A stretch of 64,000 nt of DNA. Source: a virus. Below the pieces are notes generated by a model. The model saw only the letters and a program-made list of their open reading frames with translations. It was not told where the DNA came from and did no database searches. Shown here one piece after another: positions 14,886-22,902 of this stretch. The translations under genes and the position numbers were made by a program. The stretch covers positions 1 through 64,000 of IMG/VR virus record IMGVR_UViG_3300045747_000158; one strand, 5' to 3'. Each line of letters starts with the position of its first letter. Within the stretch, counting starts at the first letter, position 1.

Positions 14886-15824
14886 ATGTTAAAACAAGTA
14901 AAATTAAAAGTAATAACTGAAGACAACTATTACAACCAAATCTCCCAGACCTCTGAGATTCACTGGTCCTTTTTAAACAGGGTAAAGGGAGATAAATGGA
15001 GCTTCCAAGAGCTCTTTTTGAAGGTTAAATGTAGAGAGTACCTTGGGGATTTAGTGGTTTGTGGTAACTTGGATATTGATGTGCCAATGATCTATGGTAT
15101 GTCCTTAAGGAAGAAAAGAATCTCTATCAAGGAGACACTACTATCAGTATCCCTGTATCAAGAGAGTGTGCCTACTTTCATTAAGAACATGAAGTATCTG
15201 CGTAGAATTGAGAAATCTATGGGTATCCCAATGACTCGTATTTACTCCACTCAACATCAAGGTGCTTTTGATACTCGTTTGGTATTGATAGGTGATAAAA
15301 AGTGGGTATCATCTCCCCTCCTCATCTCTATTTATTCCCTGATAATTAGAGCAATGACCTATTCACTTAGAGGCAATTCATTCAAGAGCCATATCAAAGC
15401 ATTGGTCATTAGTTCTTGGAGTTATGGCAATGATGCTCAAGCTTTCAAGACTATAGATAGAAATGGAGTAGATCTGATTCACCTCCTCCAAAATATTGAT
15501 AAGGTAATCTCTGATAATCCATTAACCGGATTAAATGATGAGAATCTTCGTGCTGATAAACGCCTTTTAACTGCTGAATATCAAAATGTTGTGTTAAACT
15601 ATGAGGGCCACAGTCATTCTTGGTGTATGTCAAACAATCATAGTCAGCATGGCATCATCAACTTTGTAGATGGTGTGAACTATACCAACTCTAGAGGCCA
15701 TAGAAAAAATTATGGTATTAATAGTAGTTGGGTTAATAACTATATCCAGCTTATTAAAGATGAAAAAGAACTAATTTCCAATCCAGTTGTCCAACCTATT
15801 CCGGCTTATAGTTTAGAGTGGTAG
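14886..15824 (+). CDS. Unknown protein ending the ligase cluster
   Basis: 312 residues from ATG at 14886, chosen for AGGAAAG upstream; an earlier in-frame start would overlap the GAT-II gene. Contains His/Ser-rich stretches (YEGHSHSWCMSNNHSQHG, about residues 240-257) and RIYSTQHQGAFDTRLVLIG (about 117-135), which could form a metal site. No family recognised. The tight placement after GAT-II and before the replication genes suggests it belongs to the amide-ligase system. ACTACTATCAG at 15137 lies within. Confidence 0.7.
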   Translation: MLKQVKLKVITEDNYYNQISQTSEIHWSFLNRVKGDKWSFQELFLKVKCREYLGDLVVCGNLDIDVPMIYGMSLRKKRISIKETLLSVSLYQESVPTFIKNMKYLRRIEKSMGIPMTRIYSTQHQGAFDTRLVLIGDKKWVSSPLLISIYSLIIRAMTYSLRGNSFKSHIKALVISSWSYGNDAQAFKTIDRNGVDLIHLLQNIDKVISDNPLTGLNDENLRADKRLLTAEYQNVVLNYEGHSHSWCMSNNHSQHGIINFVDGVNYTNSRGHRKNYGINSSWVNNYIQLIKDEKELISNPVVQPIPAYSLEW

Positions 15825-15848
15825 GATAGGCATTAATGAAGGTAGGGT

Positions 15849-17501
15849 ATGTCAGAGAAAGAGAGTATTTATATTGAAAATGTAGGCTGTCCTGAGTGTG
15901 GCAGCAGTGATGCTGTAGGTGTTTACAAAAGGGATGATGGAAGTATCTACGGGAATTGTTTTAGTTGTGGAAAGTATATACCGGAGCCTTATGGAGCTGA
16001 AGAACCTGAAGTAATTGAAGAAGATGTAGAGTTTGAAGAGGAGGAAATTATCCCTGAGATACCCTCTTCCTTCAACAAACTTATGTCTCGTGGAATATCT
16101 AAAGAGGTCTGCGAGAAATATGGAGTTAAATCTATCCTTAATAAAGCTGGAATTGATGAGGTTCACTTTTATCCTCACTACAACAAAACAGGAGAGCGCT
16201 TTGATTGTAAAAGGGTAGTGGAAGGCAAGAAGTTTAGTTGGTCGGGCAAACCTAAAGACTTAGAGTTCTTTGGTCAGAGACTATGTGGTTCAGGTGGCAA
16301 GATGATACTGGTCACTGAGGGGGTATTAGATGCTCTAGCAGCTACAGAAATGTTGGCTAAGTGTGATAAGCAGTATAGAGTTTGTAGTATCATTAATGGT
16401 GCATCAGCTGCCATAAAAGACTTCAAGAACAACTATGAATGGATTAATAGCTTTGAGTCTATCTTCCTAGCCTTTGATCAGGATGAACCAGGCCAGAAGC
16501 ATATCCAGGAAATCTCTAATCTCTTTAGTCCCAATAAAGTTAAGAACATAATCTATTCTGAGAATGATCCTAATGATATGTTGGTTAGAGGTAAGCACAA
16601 AGAGTTTCTGCAGGCTATATTCTCTGCTAAAGAGTCTAGACCTACAGGTATTGTAAGTGTTGATGATATCTTTGATGAAGCTATTAAACCGCCAGTTATG
16701 GGCAAGTCATTCCCTTGGCATACCTTAACTGAATGTACCTATGGCTACCGAACTGGTGAGATCTGGGGGGTAGGTGCAGGTTCTGGCTGTGGTAAGACAG
16801 AGTGGTTTAAAGAGATGATTAATCATACCATCTACCATCATAAAGAAGTGGCTGGTGTGATATTCCTGGAAGAACCAGCTGCCAAAACTCTCAAGGTACT
16901 AGCAGGAAAGAGAGTTAACAAACGCTTTCATATTCCTCAGGATAAAGGAGGAGATTGGACAGTAGAAGAATTGGTAGATGGTATTAATGATTTGAAGGGT
17001 AAGGTGTTTCTTTACAATCACTTTGGCTCTAAGGACTGGGAATCCATTAAATCTAAAATTAAATTTATGGTGGTAGGGTTAGGTGTTAAAACTATCTATC
17101 TCGATCACTTAACTGCATTGGTAGCACAGGAAGATAATGAATATAAAGCACTTAATAAACTCATGGAAGAAATGTCTAGCCTTTGTCAAGAGCTTGATTG
17201 TACTATATTTTACGTCAGTCATCTACGTAAAGCGTCTGGCACTCCACATGAAGAAGGGGGAAGGGTTACAGCAGATCAATTTAAAGGAAGTGGAGCAATT
17301 GTCTTCTGGTCTAACTTCCTCATTGGTCTCGAAAGAAACCAGCAAGCTGCAGATGAAGACGAAAGAAATACAACAACTCTCAGAGTTCTTAAAGACCGAA
17401 ATACGGGACTAGCAACTGGTGTAACCTTTGAGTTAAGTTATAACCATGATACTGGTAGATGGATGGAGAAGGATAATGATGAATTTAATGAGGCATTTTA
17501 G
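15849..17501 (+). CDS. Primase-helicase (T7 gp4-like)
   Basis: 550 residues. N-terminal zinc-binding part: CPECG (residues 14-18) with CFSCGKYI (about 37-44). TOPRIM primase core: ILVTEGVLDAL (about 154-164) and FLAFDQDEPGQ. C-terminal DnaB/gp4-type helicase: Walker A GAGSGCGKTEW (about 312-322), VIFLEEPAAKT, Walker B TIYLDHLT (about 414-421) and FYVSHLRK. It unwinds DNA and primes lagging-strand synthesis at the fork with the polymerase at 19556-20917. Slightly smaller than T7 gp4 but all core motifs are present. Confidence 0.93.
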   Translation: MSEKESIYIENVGCPECGSSDAVGVYKRDDGSIYGNCFSCGKYIPEPYGAEEPEVIEEDVEFEEEEIIPEIPSSFNKLMSRGISKEVCEKYGVKSILNKAGIDEVHFYPHYNKTGERFDCKRVVEGKKFSWSGKPKDLEFFGQRLCGSGGKMILVTEGVLDALAATEMLAKCDKQYRVCSIINGASAAIKDFKNNYEWINSFESIFLAFDQDEPGQKHIQEISNLFSPNKVKNIIYSENDPNDMLVRGKHKEFLQAIFSAKESRPTGIVSVDDIFDEAIKPPVMGKSFPWHTLTECTYGYRTGEIWGVGAGSGCGKTEWFKEMINHTIYHHKEVAGVIFLEEPAAKTLKVLAGKRVNKRFHIPQDKGGDWTVEELVDGINDLKGKVFLYNHFGSKDWESIKSKIKFMVVGLGVKTIYLDHLTALVAQEDNEYKALNKLMEEMSSLCQELDCTIFYVSHLRKASGTPHEEGGRVTADQFKGSGAIVFWSNFLIGLERNQQAADEDERNTTTLRVLKDRNTGLATGVTFELSYNHDTGRWMEKDNDEFNEAF

Positions 17502-17705
17502 GTGAAGAAAGTTTATATAATAGATGTGCCTTTATACATTGAATATACCACCAAACCATCATCCTATAAACCATACGACACCTATTATTTAATAACAAAG
17601 GTATATGTACCTAATAGTGGGATTGATGTAGCTCCTATTATAGGTGAAAGTACTAGGATTATGATTGAAAATGAATTGAGGAAATTAGATGAAGAAACTA
17701 AGTAA
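17502..17705 (+). CDS. Small unknown protein, GTG start
   Basis: 67 residues from GTG directly after the primase-helicase stop. Beta-like, Tyr-rich (YIEYTTKPSSYKPYDTYYLI). No separate ribosome site is obvious, suggesting coupling. Unknown. Confidence 0.55.
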   Translation: MKKVYIIDVPLYIEYTTKPSSYKPYDTYYLITKVYVPNSGIDVAPIIGESTRIMIENELRKLDEETK

Positions 17706-17850
17706 TACTCCAGTAGAGGGATGGTTAGTGTGGTATAGTGAATATGAGATACATCCAGTACTCTTTTACTATAAACCTACCAGACCAGAAGATTACTATC
17801 GAATTGATAGTGTGTTAATAATGAATAACCCAAAGGAACAAGATGAGTAA
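17689..17850 (+). CDS. Small aromatic unknown protein
   Basis: 53 residues, ATG at 17689 with TTGAGGAAA seven bases upstream. Trp/Tyr-rich (VEGWLVWYSEYEIHPVLFYY). Overlaps both neighbours. Unknown. Confidence 0.5.
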   Translation: MKKLSNTPVEGWLVWYSEYEIHPVLFYYKPTRPEDYYRIDSVLIMNNPKEQDE

Positions 17851-18157
17851 CCATATTGTAGACACAGATCTATTTCAAGCAGTATTCAGGATGATAGAGA
17901 AAGAGAATGAGGATCAGTACTTAGTTAAAACTTTAGCTGAAAAAGCTGTTATTACTCAATTAGAACCTGAAGTATTCTCCTTAAACTTTGGGAATGGATT
18001 TATTGTAAGTATCGTTGGAGATTTGGAGATCTATAGATTAATCTCTACTAATCCATTAGTATATTGTAATGGAGAAGATGAGAGTACTAAGCTTAGCGGG
18101 GATAGAGTTTACTTCTATCTGAAAAGAATATTAGATTTGGTGAGGTATGGAAGATAG
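17843..18157 (+). CDS. Unknown replication-region protein
   Basis: 104 residues, start overlapping the preceding stop. Helix followed by beta segment (EVFSLNFGNGFIVSIVGDLE). AAAGGAA lies upstream of ATG. No motif that assigns a role; the position between helicase and exonuclease is the only clue. Confidence 0.6.
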   Translation: MSNHIVDTDLFQAVFRMIEKENEDQYLVKTLAEKAVITQLEPEVFSLNFGNGFIVSIVGDLEIYRLISTNPLVYCNGEDESTKLSGDRVYFYLKRILDLVRYGR

Positions 18158-18353
18158 TATGTTTATTAAAAAGATTAAATCACCTAACCAACCCTTCTCG
18201 CCTTTCCACTTAATATTGGAGATGCATTGTCCTGCAGATCGTCAAGATCTAAATGATATTTTACATGATTATGTTACTAGATATCCTAATCAAACTACAG
18301 ATAGGATTATTTTAGCTAAAAGAATTCTTAAGCTACTGGGACCTGATGAATAG
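18147..18353 (+). CDS. Small unknown protein
   Basis: 68 residues (MEDSMFIKKIKSPNQPFSPF...). A second Met at residue 5 is also possible. C-terminal helix basic (TTDRIILAKRILKLLG). Overlaps the exonuclease gene start by eight bases. Unknown. Confidence 0.5.
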   Translation: MEDSMFIKKIKSPNQPFSPFHLILEMHCPADRQDLNDILHDYVTRYPNQTTDRIILAKRILKLLGPDE

Positions 18354-18879
18354 ATTAGTATTTGATATTGAGGCTAATGGTTTGCTGGATGATGTGAGTG
18401 AGGTATGGTGTATATCATTTAAGAATATAGATACTCAAGACTCCATGACACTTTCAGGGGATACTTTAACTTCCGATAATATTCGTCAAGCCTTTAGTTT
18501 AAAAGATAGGATTATAGGCCACAACATTATAGGGTATGATCTACCCCTCCTAAACCAAATGTATGGGATAGATCTAATAAATCTCTTAGGTAAAGAAGCA
18601 ATAGTAGACACCCTCATTCTCTCTCAAACCCTCAATCCAGATAGAGAGTTACCTGGGGGTTGCCCAACTACTATCAGGAATCCAGTTACCCTCCGTTCTA
18701 AGATGATTGGTCCACATGGCTTGGAGGCTTGGGGTTATAGAGTAGGTAATAGGAAGATTGAGATACACGACTGGCGTACCTTCACTCCTGAGATAATTGA
18801 GAGGTGTGAGGTGGATGTTTTAATTAATGAGAAAGTATACTATGCTTTACTTAAGGAGGCTGGACTTGAAGCTTTATGA
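18346..18879 (+). CDS. 3'-5' exonuclease (proofreading domain as a separate protein)
   Basis: 177 residues resembling the N-terminal exonuclease half of T7 DNA polymerase. Exo I is VFDIEANGL (residues 4-12, catalytic Asp and Glu), Exo II IIGHNIIGYDLPLL (about 60-73), and the Exo III-like RCEVDVLINEKVYYAL (about 155-170) retains the Asp. In T7 these motifs and the polymerase are one chain; here the polymerase lies 680 bases downstream as its own gene. The two chains probably form a complex. ACTACTATCAG at 18667 is inside. Confidence 0.85.
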   Translation: MNRLVFDIEANGLLDDVSEVWCISFKNIDTQDSMTLSGDTLTSDNIRQAFSLKDRIIGHNIIGYDLPLLNQMYGIDLINLLGKEAIVDTLILSQTLNPDRELPGGCPTTIRNPVTLRSKMIGPHGLEAWGYRVGNRKIEIHDWRTFTPEIIERCEVDVLINEKVYYALLKEAGLEAL

Positions 18880-19036
18880 TTTACCTAGAAACACCTACTT
18901 TACTTTGGTGGGAGACGATAGCAAAGAAATATTCTTCTTTGAGAGGATAGATGGTATGTACTCATTTTGTAGAGCTTCATCTAACCAAGCTGTACATTTC
19001 TCTGCAACTGCTGAGGTAGAATTACTTGATCACTAA
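18866..19036 (+). CDS. Small unknown protein, TTG start
   Basis: 56 residues starting at TTG 18866: AAGGAGG lies six bases before it, which fixes the start better than an ATG further upstream lacking a site. Protein begins (M)KLYDLPRNTYFTLVGDD and has an FFFERIDGMYSFC core. Similar small proteins occur near podophage polymerases; function unknown to me. Confidence 0.6.
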   Translation: MKLYDLPRNTYFTLVGDDSKEIFFFERIDGMYSFCRASSNQAVHFSATAEVELLDH

Positions 19037-19205
19037 AAATCAAAATATACCATTTAAGTGTTCCAAAAATTATCATGGAATATGTATGCATCTTTGTTTG
19101 GAGGGATCTAGTGGTACTTTAGCTAAACCCTTTTGTAATCTGTATGGCACAGATACCGAAAGAGTAGTAGATATTTGCACTAAATATAAACCCAAAAACA
19201 AATGA
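19026..19205 (+). CDS. Small Cys-rich protein, TTG start
   Basis: 59 residues from TTG at 19026 with GAGG nine bases upstream. Five cysteines (KCSKNYHGICMHLCLEG, then PFCNLYG and VDICTKY) plus His suggest a zinc-binding fold. Lies between the exonuclease and polymerase genes. Unknown role. Confidence 0.5.
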   Translation: MITKNQNIPFKCSKNYHGICMHLCLEGSSGTLAKPFCNLYGTDTERVVDICTKYKPKNK

Positions 19206-19306
19206 AATGTATACCTTGTAGATTTAAATGGCATGAAAGGTATGGGAAGTGTAGTTGTAAATTCATATGGGAGAAACCTAAATGGAAAATAAGATTGGTG
19301 AGTTAA
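19202..19306 (+). CDS. Tiny zinc-finger-like protein
   Basis: 34 residues: CIPC ... CSCK, giving four cysteines in a CxxC/CxC arrangement, with many Lys and Trp (FIWEKPKWKIRL). Start overlaps the previous stop. Probably folds around one zinc ion. Confidence 0.45.
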   Translation: MKCIPCRFKWHERYGKCSCKFIWEKPKWKIRLVS

Positions 19307-19383
19307 TTAGTATACTTACTATTAATTTAGATTATTATATCCTTTGGTTCTGGACAGTTTATATTGTAGTTAAGAGGTTCTAA
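19282..19383 (+). CDS. Tiny membrane peptide
   Basis: 33 residues, hydrophobic (YYILWFWTVYIVVKRF). ATG at 19282 overlaps the previous gene in another frame; no strong ribosome site. Its TAA overlaps the ATG of the next gene. Confidence 0.35.
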   Translation: MENKIGELISILTINLDYYILWFWTVYIVVKRF

Positions 19384-19568
19384 TGAATAGGAGGATAGAG
19401 TGGTTGTTAATGCTTCGAGATCGTTGTTATGATAGATTACATAGGATAAAGGAGGATTATGAATTATATCCAGAAGATCCTCCAATATTTAATCTTGATC
19501 AAACTAAAAAGGATATGGCTAGAATAAAGTGTAAACTCAATCAAGAGCGACAGAAATGGCTACCATAG
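19383..19568 (+). CDS. Small basic helical protein
   Basis: 61 residues, TAATG-coupled. Basic helix (RIEWLLMLRDRCYDRLHRIK) and a C-terminal helix (MARIKCKLNQERQK). It overlaps the polymerase start by 13 bases. It could bridge the separate exonuclease and polymerase, but that is only a positional guess. Confidence 0.5.
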   Translation: MNRRIEWLLMLRDRCYDRLHRIKEDYELYPEDPPIFNLDQTKKDMARIKCKLNQERQKWLP

Positions 19569-20917
19569 ATTGGAGAGAGGCATTTGCCCTAGAAAGAGAT
19601 GTGTCTATACTAATTAGAGAACAGGAGAGATCTGGAGTTTACTTTAACATTGGTAAGGCTAAGTACTACATCTCCCTCCTTGAAAAGATGAAGGACGAGA
19701 AATATGATTTGATTAGGCCGCACTTAGGTTACGATCTTATTAATCTCGAAAAGAAAATTAAAGAGGGTTTTACTAACTTAGAGATATATACATATGTTAA
19801 AAAGATTTATCTCAAAAATGGAAAGTTTACTACATCTGTCATTAATCATTACCCTAACAATCCTGATATTGTTGGAGGTCCTTTTAGTAGAGTATGCTTA
19901 GAAGAACCTTCTATATCTAAACGTGGCTTAATAATTAAGCAACTCCTAAAAATGGGTTGGGTTCCTGAAGAGTTTACAGAAAAAGGGCAACCTAAGCTCA
20001 CCAACAAAGATGGGCCTGTTCCTACTCTAGATAAGGTGGGTGATTTTGGGAAAGATTTAAGTCTATGGTACATTTACTCACACAGACAATCTCAGATATC
20101 TGGATTCTTACCTCATGTTAGTAAAGATGGTAGGATAGCAGCTCAGATGAATACTGTAGGAACAAACACGTATCGCTGTGCACATAAAATAGTTGCAAAC
20201 ATACCACGTCCCACTTCTACCTTTGGAAAAGAAATGAGACAGCTTTTTTGTGTACCTAATGGAAGAAGATTTGTAGGTGCTGATGCTTCAGGTTTAGAAC
20301 TGAGGATGTTAGCTCACCACCTAAATGATAAAGATTATATAGATCAAATACTTAATGGAGATGTGCATTCATACAACCAACAATTAGCGGGGCTGCAAAC
20401 TAGAGACCAAAGTAAAACTTTTATTTACGCCTTCCTTTATGGGGCAGGTGTGACCAAATTAGGTAGTATTGTTGGTGGTGGTATTAAGCAAGGTAAGATA
20501 TTGCAAGAGCAGTTTTTTGCTGCCTTACCATCATTAGCAGTGCTATCTAATAAAGTTAAGGGTTTTGCAGAAAAAAGAGGCTACTTACCCTCTATAGATG
20601 GTAGAAAGATAAGAGTAAGAAGTTGGGAAGGGAAAGTGCTAGTGCACACTGCTTTAAACTGTCTCTTACAAGCTAATGGTAGTATTGTAGTAAAAAGAGC
20701 AATGCTTATAGCTAATGAAGAAATAAAGCGTAGAGCTTTGGATGCCTTTCAAATCTTGTTCTACCATGACGAATTAGCTTTTGAGACTTCAGAAGAATGT
20801 GCTGAAGAGGTAGGTCTTATCATCAAAGATTCCTTTAGGTTAGCTGGAGAATACTATAACTTAAACATACCTATTGATGGTGAATATAAAATAGGATTAG
20901 ATTGGTCAATACATTAA
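19556..20917 (+). CDS. A-family DNA polymerase (polymerase domain only)
   Basis: 453 residues. Motif A FVGADASGLELRMLAHHL (about residues 238-255), motif B RDQSKTFIYAFLYGAG (about 285-300) and motif C FYHDELAFE (about 402-410) match T7-type PolA. There is no exonuclease domain: the protein starts near the thumb region of T7 polymerase, and the exonuclease is encoded at 18346-18879. T7's full chain is about 700 residues, so 177 + 453 roughly accounts for it. It replicates the phage genome with the primase-helicase at 15849. Confidence 0.93.
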   Translation: MATIDWREAFALERDVSILIREQERSGVYFNIGKAKYYISLLEKMKDEKYDLIRPHLGYDLINLEKKIKEGFTNLEIYTYVKKIYLKNGKFTTSVINHYPNNPDIVGGPFSRVCLEEPSISKRGLIIKQLLKMGWVPEEFTEKGQPKLTNKDGPVPTLDKVGDFGKDLSLWYIYSHRQSQISGFLPHVSKDGRIAAQMNTVGTNTYRCAHKIVANIPRPTSTFGKEMRQLFCVPNGRRFVGADASGLELRMLAHHLNDKDYIDQILNGDVHSYNQQLAGLQTRDQSKTFIYAFLYGAGVTKLGSIVGGGIKQGKILQEQFFAALPSLAVLSNKVKGFAEKRGYLPSIDGRKIRVRSWEGKVLVHTALNCLLQANGSIVVKRAMLIANEEIKRRALDAFQILFYHDELAFETSEECAEEVGLIIKDSFRLAGEYYNLNIPIDGEYKIGLDWSIH

Positions 20918-21075
20918 TGAATATTAAAGACTTAGAAAATAAATTAGATATACTAAATATACAAATGCAATCGTTACAACATCGCCTAAAAGCTTTGGGT
21001 GGTGAGTTTGATTCTACTCAACGCCAGTTGTATAGGGCTAGATTAAAGGAAGAACAAAGTGAACATTCGGTTTAA
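20917..21075 (+). CDS. Small coiled-coil protein
   Basis: 52 residues, TAATG-coupled to the polymerase. Heptad-like Leu spacing (DLENKLDILNIQMQSLQHRL). Probably oligomerises. No known family. Confidence 0.5.
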   Translation: MNIKDLENKLDILNIQMQSLQHRLKALGGEFDSTQRQLYRARLKEEQSEHSV

Positions 21076-21259
21076 CGAGGCTATAGTGGATGAACCTGAA
21101 GAGGAGATAGAGGAGGAGCCTGAAGAGTATGATGATACTTGTACTCACTGCTCCGGTACAGGTGAGGGTAGAACAGAATACCAGAGCTGTGTGTACTGTA
21201 GAGGGTCTGGTAGAAATCCTAAACAATCCTCAGATGACTATTGGGACTATGATGATTAA
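21059..21259 (+). CDS. DnaJ-type zinc-ribbon small protein, GTG start
   Basis: 66 residues from GTG at 21059; AAGGAAG upstream supports it. Acidic first half (DEPEEEIEEEPEEYDD) followed by CTHCSGTGEG and CVYCRGSGRN, two copies of the CxxCxGxG repeat of the DnaJ central zinc domain. One pair of repeats binds one zinc. Such mini-ribbons may bind partner proteins or nucleic acid. Confidence 0.65.
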   Translation: MNIRFNEAIVDEPEEEIEEEPEEYDDTCTHCSGTGEGRTEYQSCVYCRGSGRNPKQSSDDYWDYDD

Positions 21260-21488
21260 AAATAACCAAGATCAAATAATAACTGAACTAAGGAAAAAGA
21301 TGAATAGAGAAATGACAGGACAAGATTTAGTAAATATTGCCTCAGAGACTGTAAGTACAGTAGAAGGTGGCTTTGGATTAGGATTGGAGTATGAGGATAT
21401 TGTGGATGTGGTCTGTGAGTTATTCATAGAGAAGTTTGGGGTAGTCTTGATACCAGAAGAGATTACAGTACTTGACAAATTAGAATGA
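21249..21488 (+). CDS. Small acidic helical protein
   Basis: 79 residues from ATG 21249 (a second ATG follows). Helical throughout (QIITELRKKMNREMTGQDLV), with ETVSTVEGGFGLGLEYEDIV in the middle. The ribosome site is weak, so coupling is likely. Unknown. Confidence 0.5.
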   Translation: MMIKNNQDQIITELRKKMNREMTGQDLVNIASETVSTVEGGFGLGLEYEDIVDVVCELFIEKFGVVLIPEEITVLDKLE

Positions 21489-21498
21489 GGGTGGTATA

Positions 21499-21678
21499 AT
21501 GTATCCAAGATCTTATAAATCGTTTAGGAATACTATGAAGGCTGTGGGTTTATTGGTAGTAGTGGTTGGTGGGTTTGTAGTATTACTAATTGGGATGGGT
21601 GAGTTCTTACCAGACTTCCAGCTTGATGAGAATCACTATGATCTTTGTGAGTGTTTAGCAAATAGTTGTAGAAGATAA
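21499..21678 (+). CDS. One-pass membrane protein
   Basis: 59 residues, GAGGGTGG upstream of ATG. Basic N-terminus (YPRSYKSFRN), a Val/Gly-rich membrane helix (GLLVVVVGGFVVLLIGMG, residues 17-34) and a tail with three cysteines. Predicted N-in. Function unknown. Confidence 0.55.
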   Translation: MYPRSYKSFRNTMKAVGLLVVVVGGFVVLLIGMGEFLPDFQLDENHYDLCECLANSCRR

Positions 21679-21679
21679 A

Positions 21680-21856
21680 ATGAGTATAGAAACAACAAAA
21701 GTGAGTAAGTGCAATTGTGATAACCCTGGTCAGGATAAGTTACATGGCACTAAGAATAGAGTATTCAATCAAACCTCAAAGTCCTCTCAGAAGAAAGGTG
21801 AAACTGGGGAATTTCGATGCAGTGTGTGTAACGTAACTGTAAAACTTATTAACTAA
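21680..21856 (+). CDS. Small zinc-ribbon protein
   Basis: 58 residues: CNC near residues 11-13 and CSVC near 47-50 frame a basic Gln/Lys/Ser-rich loop (DKLHGTKNRVFNQTSKSSQK). Small phage proteins with this Cys-x-Cys ... CxxC pattern are common near polymerases. Its TAA overlaps the HNH start. Confidence 0.55.
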   Translation: MSIETTKVSKCNCDNPGQDKLHGTKNRVFNQTSKSSQKKGETGEFRCSVCNVTVKLIN

Positions 21857-22329
21857 TGATAACAGCAGATAGACTAAAAGAACTATTGTACTATGATAGC
21901 TATACTGGAATCTTTACTAGGAAATTAAGAACAGGAAGAACAGTTCATATTGGTGATATTGCTGGTGGAATTGGATCTGATGGTTACATCTCAATTAGTA
22001 TAGACAATGAAAGGTATAGAGCACATAGATTAGCTTGGTTATATTCATATGGACATTGGCCTATAAATCAAATAGATCATATTAATGGTAAGCGAGATGA
22101 TAATAGAATAGATAACTTAAGAGATGTATCTGCTCTAGGTAATGCAAGAAACCAGACTATACCAAAAAGTGGCAGCACTACGGGGTATATAGGTGTCTTT
22201 AAAAAGAGAAATAAATTTATAGCCTGTATAGGCATGAATTATAAAAAGATTCATATAGGCACATTTAGTACAGCTGAAGAAGCTAGTGAAGCCTATCAAT
22301 CTTACAAACAAAAATTACATACAATTTAA
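21856..22329 (+). CDS. HNH homing-type endonuclease with AP2 domain (3)
   Basis: 157 residues. HNH core: INQIDHINGKRDDNRIDNLR (about residues 73-92) with ARNQ following; AP2-like domain GYIGVFKKRNKF to IHIGTFSTAEEASEAY. Shares the layout of the nucleases at 9574 and 10170 but is clearly diverged. Inserted immediately before the SSB gene; a homing role is inferred. Confidence 0.85.
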   Translation: MITADRLKELLYYDSYTGIFTRKLRTGRTVHIGDIAGGIGSDGYISISIDNERYRAHRLAWLYSYGHWPINQIDHINGKRDDNRIDNLRDVSALGNARNQTIPKSGSTTGYIGVFKKRNKFIACIGMNYKKIHIGTFSTAEEASEAYQSYKQKLHTI

Positions 22330-22344
22330 TTAGGAAAAATAAAG

Positions 22345-22833
22345 ATGGCAATATTAAGAAATGTACCTGTCCAATGGGCTTCAGTAACTAAACCTAACAT
22401 CCAATTCGAGCCAGCATGGGAAATACAAGTTACTCTTACCACAGAGCAAGCCAAAGAATTGGTAGCAGAAGCTAAAGCTATTAACCCTAAGGGTATCAAG
22501 ATTAAAAATGAGGATGATGGTACTAAAACCTATCGCTTCAAAAGGAAGGTTAAGAAGGCTGATGGTGTCACTGAGAATAAAGCTCCAGTGGTATGTGGTC
22601 CTGGTGGGAAAGATGATGTATTTGATAAGTTGATAGGTAATGGCAGCATCTGTAATATCCAATATGGATTTGCAGCCTATGATAATAAGTTTGGTAAGGG
22701 CGTTGTATCTGATCTGAAGGGTGTACAGGTTATTGTTCATGTACCATTTGGTGTGCAAGATGGTGATGAGTTTGGTGCTACAGATTCTACTCCACCCAAA
22801 AAAGATGAAAGCTATGATGATGGTGACTTCTAG
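22345..22833 (+). CDS. Single-stranded DNA-binding protein
   Basis: 162 residues with AGGAAAAAT upstream. A beta-rich OB-like body (ILRNVPVQWASVTKPN ... CGPGGKDDVFDKLIGNGS ... VQVIVHVPFGV) and a strongly acidic tail (KKDESYDDGDF), the hallmark of T7 gp2.5-like and other SSBs that contact helicase and polymerase through that tail. It sits between polymerase and 5'-3' exonuclease genes. Assignment rests on fold pattern, tail and context. Confidence 0.75.
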   Translation: MAILRNVPVQWASVTKPNIQFEPAWEIQVTLTTEQAKELVAEAKAINPKGIKIKNEDDGTKTYRFKRKVKKADGVTENKAPVVCGPGGKDDVFDKLIGNGSICNIQYGFAAYDNKFGKGVVSDLKGVQVIVHVPFGVQDGDEFGATDSTPPKKDESYDDGDF

Positions 22834-22902
22834 CCTCTAACCACTCCCTGAATAAACTATAGCCAAGGATGGCTCCTTAAAACTAATGTTGAGAAATATT
22901 AA
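22834..22902 (+). other. Short gap with an AGCCA/TGGCT stem
   Basis: 69 bases after the SSB gene. AGCCAAGGATGGCT can form a 5-bp stem but lacks a U-run, so it may only modulate read-through. The next gene has only a weak GAGAA ribosome site. Confidence 0.3.

Noticed and set aside
15852-16178. Leftward ORF inside the primase-helicase gene
   Set aside because: Shadow frame; the + strand gene has full zinc-finger and TOPRIM motifs.
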